DNA of 6,385 nt from positions 1 through 6,385 of the forward strand of contig JAFAFY010000187.1 of NCBI GenBank assembly GCA_023423235.1. The letters are read 5' to 3'. Below, piece by piece: positions 1 through 5,492 of this stretch; within the stretch, counting starts at the first letter, position 1, and each line of letters starts with the position of its first letter. Under the pieces are notes generated by a model that saw nothing but the letters and a program-made list of their open reading frames with translations, did not search any database and had not been told where the DNA came from. Source of the DNA: Pseudomonadota bacterium. Its GTDB lineage: Bacteria > Pseudomonadota > Gammaproteobacteria > Xanthomonadales > Xanthomonadaceae. Position numbers and translations under genes: made by a program.

Positions 1-167
1 GCCCGGAGATGCGCCGGCGCGGCATGCGCTTCGTCGGCCTGGACGTGATCGGCGACTGGCTGACCGAGGTCAACGTCACCAGTCCGACCTGCATCCGCGA
101 ACTCGACGCCCAGTTCGGCCTGAACATCGCCGGACAGCTGTTCGACGCGCTCGAGCGCGACCGTTGA
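1..167 (+). CDS. gshB: Glutathione synthetase, C-terminal end (partial)
   Basis: This is the last 54 codons of an ATP-dependent ligase that joins gamma-glutamylcysteine and glycine to make glutathione in the cytoplasm. The frame opens at base 3 and ends at the TGA at 165-167. The visible part carries the conserved GshB ending: a GLDVIGDWLTEVNVTSPTC block followed by IRELDAQFG and a short amphipathic tail ending LERDR. In the ATP-grasp GshB family the Glu and Asn of the EVNVTSP segment lie at the Mg-ATP site, and both are present. The end matches the family's usual C-terminus, so the gene looks intact at this end; the N-terminal part lies outside the window. The following gene is a TonB homologue. 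Pseudomonas has the same pairing (gshB next to tonB3 and pilG), which supports the call. Confidence 0.95.
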   Translation, partial: PEMRRRGMRFVGLDVIGDWLTEVNVTSPTCIRELDAQFGLNIAGQLFDALERDR

Positions 168-183
168 GGCAGGCAAGGGCATT

Positions 184-331
184 GGCCACGGATCGACGCG
201 GATGAACGCCGAGCACAGCGGGTCGCTGCGTGCACGCCGCAGCAGCGGGCGTGTCGCCCCCACGCACACGCCACCGCTCGCCCTGTCCTTCCCCTGCCCT
301 GATCCGCGCCCGTCCGCGCCGATCCGCGGCC
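184..331. repeat. Long imperfect inverted repeat between gshB and the TonB gene
   Basis: The left arm at 184-216 begins ggccacggatcgacgcgg. The right arm at 299-331, read on the other strand, begins ggccgcggatcggcgcgg. Aligned without gaps, about 25 of 33 positions agree, and many differences are transitions. The 82-base centre contains a smaller hairpin, gggcg (247-251) with cgccc (255-259), and further weak complementarity (agcggg near 218 against ccgct near 273-277). The right arm ends 19 bases before the TonB start codon. Related gcggatgaacgcggatc-like motifs are, to my recollection, scattered between genes in Xanthomonadaceae genomes; I could not verify this. There is no T-run, so it is not a typical intrinsic terminator. 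It may be a REP/MITE-like element that carries no gene. Confidence 0.6.
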
Positions 332-350
332 GATCGCCCCGCGTCCACGC

Positions 351-1226
351 ATGACCGCCGCCGTCGCCGCACCCGTGCAGATCGACGACGGCGCCCGCCT
401 CGGCGCGACCCTCGTGCTGTCGCTGCTGGTCCACGGCATGCTGGTGCTGGGGCTGGGCTTCGCGGTCGAGCAGGCGGCGCCGGTGGTGCCCACGCTCGAC
501 GTGATCCTGACCGAGACCACCAGCCCGCTGACCCAGGCGCAGGCGGATTTCCTGGCCCAGGCCAGCAACCAGGGCGGCGGCGAGCACGAGCGCAGCCTGC
601 GCCCGCGCGAGGCGCAGATCGGCCAGCTGCCGCAGCCCGAATCCGGGGTCGCGCCGATGGAACTGCGCGCGCAGTCGCCCGAGGCGCGGCAGCCGCCGCA
701 GGACCGGGTGGTCGCCAGCAGCCAGGGCGACACGCCGATGCCGCCGCCCGACCCCAGCGTGCAGGCCGATCCCTCGGCCCTGCCGCCGGGGCCGGAGAAG
801 ATCGAGCGCGACCTGGCGATGGCGCGCCTGGCGGCGGAGATCCACCTGCAGTCCGAGCGCTACGCGCGCCGGCCCAAGCGCAAGTTCGTCTCCGCCAGCA
901 CCCAGGAGTACGCCTACGCCAGCTACCTGCGCAGTTGGGTCGACCGGGTCGAGCGGGTGGGCAACCTCAACTATCCCGACGAGGCGCGCCGGCGCCAGCT
1001 GGCCGGCGAGCTGGTGATCAGCGTGGCGATCCGCCGCGACGGCTCGGTCGAGCGCGCCGACATCATCAAGAGCAGCGGCACCCGGCTGCTCGACGATGCC
1101 GCGCTGCGCATCGCGCGGCTGGCCGAACCCTACCCGCCGCTGCCGCAGACCGAGGAGAACGTCGACGTGCTGCACGTCACCCGCACCTGGAACTTCCTGC
1201 CCGGCGGCACCCTGATCGACAACTGA
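351..1226 (+). CDS. Energy transducer TonB family protein
   Basis: This 291-residue protein is a TonB-type periplasmic energy transducer, expected to span from the inner membrane and pass ExbB/ExbD-derived energy to an outer-membrane partner. Residues 1-16 are cytoplasmic. About 17-39 form one membrane anchor holding the TonB signature S-x3-H as S24 and H28 (SLLVH). A long Gln/Pro/Ala-rich linker (about 40-190) follows. The C-terminal domain (about 195-285) contains NYPDEARRR at 207-215, then GELVISVAIRRDGSVERADI and a final RTWNF strand. The linker lacks the Glu-Pro/Lys-Pro repeats of E. coli TonB. ATG 351 is the first possible start after an in-frame TGA at 300-302; no Shine-Dalgarno sequence is visible. 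The gene follows gshB, as tonB3 (twitching motility) does in Pseudomonas aeruginosa, so a role in pilus or envelope function is possible but inferred. Assignment to the family is firm; the partner is unknown. Confidence 0.88.
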   Translation: MTAAVAAPVQIDDGARLGATLVLSLLVHGMLVLGLGFAVEQAAPVVPTLDVILTETTSPLTQAQADFLAQASNQGGGEHERSLRPREAQIGQLPQPESGVAPMELRAQSPEARQPPQDRVVASSQGDTPMPPPDPSVQADPSALPPGPEKIERDLAMARLAAEIHLQSERYARRPKRKFVSASTQEYAYASYLRSWVDRVERVGNLNYPDEARRRQLAGELVISVAIRRDGSVERADIIKSSGTRLLDDAALRIARLAEPYPPLPQTEENVDVLHVTRTWNFLPGGTLIDN

Positions 1227-1284
1227 AACGCCTGCCGCCGCGCGGCCGCCACGCGCGAACGGCCACCCGGTCATGCTGCAGGCA

Positions 1285-1319
1285 GGGACGTGCCCGCGCG
1301 CTTGGGCGATAATCGCCGC
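1285..1319 (+). promoter_or_regulatory. Probable leaderless promoter of thiG
   Basis: GATAAT at 1308-1313 is one base from the consensus -10 TATAAT and is AT-rich against very GC-rich surroundings. The six bases 1314-1319 separate it from the thiG ATG, so transcription would start on or next to the A at 1320, giving an mRNA without a leader. Seventeen bases upstream, gggacg at 1285-1290 matches only the GAC core of a -35 box. No Shine-Dalgarno sequence precedes the ATG. The box sits inside the 13-base palindrome ggcgataatcgcc (1305-1317), which might also serve as a protein site. All functional statements are inference. Confidence 0.5.
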
Positions 1320-2117
1320 ATGAGCACCTCCACCACGCCAGATGCCGGCCTGACGGTCGCCGGCAAGACCTACCGTTCCCGCCTGCTGACCGGCACCGGC
1401 AAGTTCCGCGACCTGGACGAGACCCGCGCCGCGACCGAGGCGGCCGGCGCGCAGATCGTCACCGTGGCGATCCGGCGCACGAACATCGGACAGAACCCGG
1501 GCGAGCCCAACCTGCTCGACGTGTTGCCGCCCGAGCGCTTCACCATCCTGCCCAACACCGCCGGCTGCTACACCGCCGAGGACGCGGTGCGCACCTGCCG
1601 GCTGGCGCGAGAACTGCTCGACGGCCACAACCTGACCAAGCTCGAGGTGCTGGGCGACCAGAAGACCCTGTACCCGGACGTGGTGCAGACCTTGAAGGCC
1701 GCCGAGCAACTGGTCGCCGACGGCTTCGACGTCATGGTCTACACCTCCGACGACCCGATCCTGGCCAAGCGCCTGGAGGAGATCGGCTGCGCCGCGGTGA
1801 TGCCGCTGGCCGCTCCGATCGGCTCGGGCCTGGGGATCCAGAACAAGTACAACCTGATCGAGATCATCGAGAACGCCAAGGTGCCGATCATCGTCGATGC
1901 CGGCGTCGGCACCGCCTCCGATGCCGCGATCGCGATGGAGCTGGGCTGCGACGGCGTGCTGATGAACACCGCCATCGCCGGCGCGCGCAATCCGGTGCTG
2001 ATGGCCTCGGCGATGCGCAAGGCGGTCGAGGCCGGGCGCGAGGCCTTCCTGGCCGGGCGCATCCCGCGCAAGCGCTTCGCCTCGGCGTCCTCGCCGGTCG
2101 ACGGGCTGGTGGGGTGA
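1320..2117 (+). CDS. thiG: Thiazole synthase ThiG
   Basis: ThiG condenses 1-deoxy-D-xylulose 5-phosphate, dehydroglycine and sulfur carried on ThiS thiocarboxylate into the thiazole phosphate part of thiamin, in the cytoplasm. The 265-residue product is a full-length (beta/alpha)8 ThiG. TGTGKF (24-29) starts the barrel and RRTNIGQNPGEPNLLDVLP (52-70) is the hallmark loop. K107 in TKLEVLGD aligns with the Schiff-base lysine of the family. YTSDDP (141-146), PLAAPIGSGLG (162-172), DAGVGTASDAA (193-203) and NTAIAGA (216-222) form the active-site and phosphate-binding edge. The end, RKRFASASSPVDGLVG, is typical. I chose ATG 1320 because the preceding in-frame codons from 1290 (PARLGDNRR) are not family-like and would override the -10 box. 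No thiS lies just upstream, unlike the thiS-thiG-trmB order common in related bacteria; the sulfur carrier must be elsewhere. Confidence 0.97.
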   Translation: MSTSTTPDAGLTVAGKTYRSRLLTGTGKFRDLDETRAATEAAGAQIVTVAIRRTNIGQNPGEPNLLDVLPPERFTILPNTAGCYTAEDAVRTCRLARELLDGHNLTKLEVLGDQKTLYPDVVQTLKAAEQLVADGFDVMVYTSDDPILAKRLEEIGCAAVMPLAAPIGSGLGIQNKYNLIEIIENAKVPIIVDAGVGTASDAAIAMELGCDGVLMNTAIAGARNPVLMASAMRKAVEAGREAFLAGRIPRKRFASASSPVDGLVG

Positions 2118-2326
2118 GCAGATCTCGCTCGCGCGGCACCGCCGCGCATATCGGCGAACGCCCGGCCATGGGTGCGCCGAAAGCGTTTGCGACGCATCGC
2201 TTCGCGCCCCGGGCGAACGCCGAGCGCGTTGCGCGAGGCCGGACGGGACGGGCCGCGCGGTCCGGCCTCGCGATCGTCGCGCCAAGGACGGCCACATCGC
2301 GGCAGCAACACCAGGCATTCCCATGA
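2114..2326 (+). other. Open frame bridging thiG and trmB (doubtful 70-codon ORF)
   Basis: A frame of 70 codons starts at GTG 2114, overlapping the thiG stop as GTGA, and ends at a TGA inside the trmB start as ATGA. This is the geometry of translational coupling on both sides. Against a real gene: the product is Arg/Ala-rich and low in hydrophobic residues, has no domain I recognise, shows weaker third-position GC bias than its neighbours, and lies over three hairpins that alone could explain the sequence. The phrase KAFATHRFAPRAN in the middle reminds me of translated intergenic repeats in this bacterial family, from unverified memory. I favour a non-coding repeat that happens to stay open. 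Confidence 0.2.
2118..2322. repeat. Structured thiG-trmB spacer with three stem-loops
   Basis: Three potential hairpins fill this 205-base gap. The first is gcgcgg (2131-2136) with ccgcgc (2142-2147), loop of 5. The second spans 2174-2207 and is imperfect: gcg, cgaa, gcg and tgcg on the left pair with cgca, cgc, ttcg and cgc on the right, with bulges. The third is a perfect 13-bp stem, cgcgaggccggac (2232-2244) with gtccggcctcgcg (2260-2272), around a 15-base loop. None is followed by a T-run, so classical intrinsic termination is doubtful; attenuation, mRNA protection or a REP-like repeat are alternatives. Codon third positions are less GC-rich here than in the flanking genes. The same stretch is also an open reading frame from GTG 2114 to TGA 2326, described separately. 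Confidence 0.55.
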
Positions 2327-3075
2327 CCGACCCCTACTCCAGCGACGGCGCCAAGGCGCCGCCCAAACCCTTCACCGTCACCGAAGGCCGGCGCGCGGTG
2401 CGCAGCTTCGTGCTGCGCCAGGGCCGCTTCACGCCCGCGCAGCAGCGCGCGTTCGACGACGCCTGGCCGCGCTTCGGACTCGACTACGCCGGCCAGCCGC
2501 GCGACCTCGACGCCACCTTCGGACGGCAGGCGCCGCGGATCCTGGAGATCGGCTTCGGCAACGGCGAGGCGCTGCGCTTCTCCGCGCGCCAGGACCCGGA
2601 CCGCGACCACATCGGCATCGAGGTGCACGCGCCCGGCGTCGGCCGCCTGCTCAACGCGCTGGCCGAGGACGGCAGCGACCACGTCCGCCTCTACCACCAC
2701 GACGCGGTGGAAGTACTGGAACACGAGATCGCCGACGGCGCGCTCGACGAGGTGCGGATCTATTTCCCCGACCCCTGGCACAAGAAGCGCCACAACAAGC
2801 GGCGCCTGGTGCAGCCCGCGTTCGCCGCGCTGCTGGTACGCAAGCTTGCACCCGGTGGCCGCTTGCACCTGGCGACCGATTGGCAGGACTATGCCGAGCA
2901 GATGTGGGACGTGCTCGACGCCACCGATGGCCTGCACAACCGCGCTGGCGCGCGCGGGCACCTGCCGCGTCCGCCGTGGCGGCCGCAGACCCATTTCGAA
3001 AGCCGGGGTCAGCGCCTCGGCCACGGGGTGTGGGACCTGCTCTACGACCGCGTGCCGCTGGCCGGGGAGCGCTAG
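2323..3075 (+). CDS. trmB: tRNA (guanine-N7-)-methyltransferase TrmB
   Basis: TrmB transfers a methyl group from S-adenosylmethionine to N7 of G46 in the variable loop of tRNAs, in the cytoplasm. The 250-residue protein has the usual bacterial length. An N-terminal extension (1-30) leads to RSFVLRQGRFTPAQ (27-40). The Rossmann SAM site begins with ILEIGFGNGEAL (73-84), then IGIEVHAPGVGRLL (97-110). IYFPDPWHKKRHNKRR (146-161) is the family signature, with D150 as the expected catalytic aspartate. LATDWQDY (183-190) and PQTHFESRGQRLGHGVWDL (221-239) close the fold; the latter matches TKFExRGxRLGHGVWDL except that Lys is replaced by His (H224). ATG 2323 is the natural start, giving the usual family N-terminus, although only a weak ribosome site precedes it. 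It follows thiG at 205 bases, an order known in related genomes; the two functions are unrelated. Confidence 0.97.
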   Translation: MTDPYSSDGAKAPPKPFTVTEGRRAVRSFVLRQGRFTPAQQRAFDDAWPRFGLDYAGQPRDLDATFGRQAPRILEIGFGNGEALRFSARQDPDRDHIGIEVHAPGVGRLLNALAEDGSDHVRLYHHDAVEVLEHEIADGALDEVRIYFPDPWHKKRHNKRRLVQPAFAALLVRKLAPGGRLHLATDWQDYAEQMWDVLDATDGLHNRAGARGHLPRPPWRPQTHFESRGQRLGHGVWDLLYDRVPLAGER

Positions 3076-3085
3076 TCACTTGAAC

Positions 3086-3158
3086 GGGGACGCAGGACGC
3101 GCGCAACACCCGCCGGTGCAGGCCGCGCCGGCCCGCCCGTCCCCGGTGTTCCCTGCGT
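3086..3158. repeat. Interrupted inverted repeat between trmB and the permease gene
   Basis: acgcagg (3090-3096) pairs with cctgcgt (3152-3158), and inside it aacacc (3105-3110) pairs with ggtgtt (3145-3150). The left strand carries 8 extra bases between its two blocks and the right strand only one, so any RNA stem would have a large bulge. Read on the minus strand, 3132-3158 looks like a degenerate 9-base repeat (acgcaggga, acaccgggg, acgggcggg). The 105-base gap has no convincing promoter or T-run. It may be a decayed intergenic repeat or a poor terminator. Confidence 0.35.
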
Positions 3159-3180
3159 TTCCTGGCCCGGCCCGGCGCTG

Positions 3181-5031
3181 ATGGACACCGCGCTCGCCCT
3201 CACCACCGACATGAAGATCGTCCTGGCCCTGGTGGGCCTGACGATGGTGCTGTTCCTGTTCCAGCGCGTGCGCGCCGACCTGGTCGCACTCGTGGTGCTG
3301 GTGATGCTGGGCCTGACCGGGCTGGTCGCGCCCGAGGACGTGTTCAACGGCTTCTCGTCGAACGCGGTGATCAGCGTGATCGCGACGATGATCCTGGGCA
3401 CCGGGCTGGACCGCACCGGCGCCCTCAACCGCCTGGCCGGCTGGCTGCTGCGGCGCTCCAAGGGCGTCGAGGACCGCATGCTGCTGCTGACCTCGGCGAT
3501 CGCCGGCCTGAATTCCTCGCTGATGCAGAACCCCTCGGTGATGGCGCTGTACATGCCGGTCGCCTCGCGCCTGGCCTCGCGCTCGGGCCTGCGCCTGGCG
3601 CAGCTGCTGCTGCCGATCGCAGTGGCGATCATCATGGGCGGCACCCTGACGATGGTCGGCAACTCGCCGCTGATCCTGCTCAACGACCTGCTGACCGCAG
3701 CCAACGCCAACCTGCCCTCGGGTTCGGCGACGCTGGAATCGCTGAACATGTTCGCGCCGATGCCCATCGGCCTGGTGCTGCTGGCCTCGAGCCTGGTGTA
3801 CTTCCATTTCCGCGGCAACCGCGAGCTGCGCGAGGACGCCGACGACAGCGGCGAGAGCAACCCCACCCCGGCGCGCACCCAGAGCTATTTCGCCAGCGCC
3901 TACGGCATCGAGGGCGACGTGTTCGAGCTGGTGGTCGGCGCCGACAGTCCGCTGGTGGGCATGACCTTCGGCGAGGCCGAGGCGATCCATGACGCGCCCG
4001 TGTTGCTGGCGCTGAAGACCGAGAACGAAGCACGCCTGGCGCCGCCACCGGATGCGCGCATCTGGGTGGGCAGCGTGATCGGCGCGATGGGCCCGCGCCA
4101 GCAGGTCGCCGACTTCGCCCAGAACCAGTTCCTGCGCCTGAGCACGCGCCTGCGCAACTTCGGCGACCTGTTCAACCCGGCCCGCGCCGGCATTGCCGAG
4201 GCGGTGGTGCCGCCGACTTCGAAGTTCATCGGCAAGACCCCGAGCGACCTGGAGCTGCGGCGCAAGTACGGCCTGCGGCTGCTGGCGATCAACCGCGACA
4301 AGACCGTGCTGCGCGAGAACATCCGCAACACTGCGCTGCGCGCCGGCGACATGCTGGTGGTGCACAGCATCTGGCAGGACTTGGCGCGCACCGCCAAGTC
4401 GCTGGATTTCGTCGTCGTCACCGACTACCCCAAGGGCGAGCAGCGCCCGCACAAGTTCAAGATCGCCATGGCGATTTTCGCGGTGACCATGCTGATCGCG
4501 CTGTCCTCGCGGGTGCCGACTTCGGTGGCGTTGATGGCCGGCGTCGCCGGCATGCTGGTGTTCGGCGTACTGAAGATGGATGAGGCCTACGGCGCGATCA
4601 ACTGGAAGACGGTCTTCCTGATGGCCTGCCTGATCCCGCTGGGCTGGGCGATGGACGGCAGCGGCGCCGCGGCCTGGGTGGCCGGGCACACCATCGAGCG
4701 CCTGCCCGAGGGCGTGCCGATCTGGCTGCTGGAGATTGCGGTGGCGCTGCTGACCGCGGCGTTCTCGCTGGTGATCAGCCATGTCGGCGCGACCATCGTG
4801 GTGGTGCCGCTGGCGATCAACCTGGCGCTGGCGGTGGGCGGCAACCCGACCGCGTTCGCACTGATCGTCGCGTTGTCGGCGTCCAACAACTTCATGACCC
4901 AGTCCAACCCGGTGATGTCGATGATCATCGGCCCGGCCGGCTACAAGGCGCGCGAGCTGTGGAAGATCGGCCTGCCGATCTCGCTGATGTACACCGCGAT
5001 CGTGGTGCTGATGGTCAACCTGCTGTTCTGA
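3181..5031 (+). CDS. SLC13-type permease with two TrkA-C domains
   Basis: This 616-residue inner-membrane protein belongs to the SLC13/DASS-like permeases of the ion transporter superfamily, which mostly import anions (dicarboxylates, sulfate) with sodium or protons. Membrane segments occupy about 11-210 and 425-616. Between them lie two TrkA-C (RCK_C) modules, about 240-322 (FELVVGADSPLVGMTFGEA) and 335-412 (AVVPPTSKFIGKTPSDLEL, then LRAGDMLVV), which in this family are cytosolic and probably ligand-binding. The pseudo-repeat signatures are NSSLMQNPSVMALYMPV (111-127) with GTLTMVGNSPLI (154-165), and ISHVGATIVVVPLA (532-545) with SASNNFMTQSNPVMSMIIGP (566-585). These depart from the common MNNTA and GTSTN/QTN forms, so the substrate cannot be assigned. 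ATG 3181 is used; ATG 3211 (residue 11) is a possible alternative, and neither has a clear ribosome site. The neighbouring genes give no clue to the substrate. Confidence 0.88.
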   Translation: MDTALALTTDMKIVLALVGLTMVLFLFQRVRADLVALVVLVMLGLTGLVAPEDVFNGFSSNAVISVIATMILGTGLDRTGALNRLAGWLLRRSKGVEDRMLLLTSAIAGLNSSLMQNPSVMALYMPVASRLASRSGLRLAQLLLPIAVAIIMGGTLTMVGNSPLILLNDLLTAANANLPSGSATLESLNMFAPMPIGLVLLASSLVYFHFRGNRELREDADDSGESNPTPARTQSYFASAYGIEGDVFELVVGADSPLVGMTFGEAEAIHDAPVLLALKTENEARLAPPPDARIWVGSVIGAMGPRQQVADFAQNQFLRLSTRLRNFGDLFNPARAGIAEAVVPPTSKFIGKTPSDLELRRKYGLRLLAINRDKTVLRENIRNTALRAGDMLVVHSIWQDLARTAKSLDFVVVTDYPKGEQRPHKFKIAMAIFAVTMLIALSSRVPTSVALMAGVAGMLVFGVLKMDEAYGAINWKTVFLMACLIPLGWAMDGSGAAAWVAGHTIERLPEGVPIWLLEIAVALLTAAFSLVISHVGATIVVVPLAINLALAVGGNPTAFALIVALSASNNFMTQSNPVMSMIIGPAGYKARELWKIGLPISLMYTAIVVLMVNLLF

Positions 5032-5060
5032 ACGCAGGCGCCTGGCGTCACCTGGCGTCG
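5032..5060. terminator. Compact palindrome and tandem repeat at the convergent gene ends
   Basis: The two stop codons are separated by only 16 bases (5032-5047). There, acg (5032-5034), caggcgcctg (5035-5044) and cgt (5046-5048) form a 7-bp-plus palindrome with one bulged base. It runs into a near-perfect tandem repeat, cctggcgtca at 5041-5050 and cctggcgtcg at 5051-5060, which includes the Rieske stop codon. As a bidirectional terminator the stem is plausible, but no T-run follows on either strand and the tight centre leaves little loop. Function is inferred from position. Confidence 0.35.
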
Positions 5061-5413
5061 AGATCGAGCAGCACCTGGCCGTTGCGCACGACCAGCGGCA
5101 CGGCGCGCAGCGATTCGCCCTTGCACGGACCGGCCACGCACAGCCCGCCTGCCAGCTCGAAACTGGCGCCATGCGCCGCGCACACCACGTGGCCATCCCT
5201 GGACTTGAGGAACTGGCCCGGCGCCCAGTCCAGGCGCCGGCCGGCATGCGGACAGATGTTCAGCCAGCCGCGCACCTGGGCGTTGTCGCGGTAGAGCAGC
5301 AGCGATTCGGCGTCGCCGTCGAGATCGACCTCGACCTCGGCGAAACCGCCGTCGGCGATCGCCTCCAGCGCCAGCAGCGGCGCCGCACTATCACGTGGAT
5401 TTAACGAAGGCAT
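5048..5413 (-). CDS. Stand-alone Rieske [2Fe-2S] protein
   Basis: This 121-residue soluble protein is a Rieske-type ferredoxin, an electron carrier that docks with oxygenases or reductases, or a NirD-like small subunit. The cluster ligands are complete: C54-P-H56 in NICPHAG and C78-A-A-H81 in VCAAHGASFEL. The segment GGLCVAGPCKGESLRAVPL (89-107) is the usual proline-loop region, with two further cysteines (C92, C97). It has no signal peptide, Tat motif or membrane segment, so it should be cytoplasmic. The ATG at complement 5411-5413 is preceded by ggag (complement 5419-5422) with a 5-base spacer, the clearest ribosome site in the window, and the open frame further upstream lacks family character. 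No oxygenase or reductase partner is visible next to it. It converges with the permease gene and diverges from the small membrane protein gene. Confidence 0.9.
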   Translation of the reverse strand: MPSLNPRDSAAPLLALEAIADGGFAEVEVDLDGDAESLLLYRDNAQVRGWLNICPHAGRRLDWAPGQFLKSRDGHVVCAAHGASFELAGGLCVAGPCKGESLRAVPLVVRNGQVLLDLDAR

Positions 5414-5492
5414 TACAACTCCGGCGGCCGCTCGGCCGATACTGGGACACCGGCCATCCGGTCGCCATTGTGTCACGAGCCGCCAACTGCCC
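5414..5492. promoter_or_regulatory. Divergent intergenic region with small palindromes
   Basis: The 79 bases between the Rieske gene and the divergent small membrane protein gene must hold promoters for both if each is transcribed alone. accgg-ccat-ccggt (5449-5462) is an operator-sized inverted repeat. cggccg-ct-cggccg (5425-5438) lies just before the Rieske ribosome site. Weak -10 candidates are gatact (5439-5444) on the plus strand and cagtat (complement 5438-5443) on the minus strand, which overlap; no good -35 box accompanies either. Regulation of both genes from here is possible but only inferred. Confidence 0.3.

Noticed and set aside
247..265. Intrinsic terminator for gshB at the small hairpin gggcg/cgccc
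   Set aside because: The stem is short, no T-run follows, and it lies within the larger inverted repeat, so termination cannot be claimed.
230..1312. 360-codon plus-strand open frame overlapping the TonB gene
   Set aside because: It is an Arg/Ala/Pro-rich shadow frame caused by GC bias. The overlapping frame at 351-1226 has the TonB anchor motif and C-terminal domain.
1290..1319. N-terminal extension of ThiG from ATG/GTG-type codons at 1290
   Set aside because: The ten extra residues do not resemble ThiG N-termini, and they would overlap the best -10 box; ATG 1320 gives the usual length.
1888..3024. 378-codon minus-strand open frame across the thiG end, the spacer and trmB
   Set aside because: It is antisense to two recognised genes and has biased shadow-frame composition, with no recognisable motif.
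3076..5247. 723-codon minus-strand open frame antisense to the permease
   Set aside because: The translation is His/Gln/Arg-rich low-complexity sequence with no domain, while the opposite strand encodes a clear membrane transporter.
5392..5413. Slightly AT-richer start of the Rieske gene (tta, aat codons) as a sign of horizontal transfer
   Set aside because: It covers only a few codons at a gene start, where reduced structure and rare codons are common, and the rest of the gene matches its neighbours.
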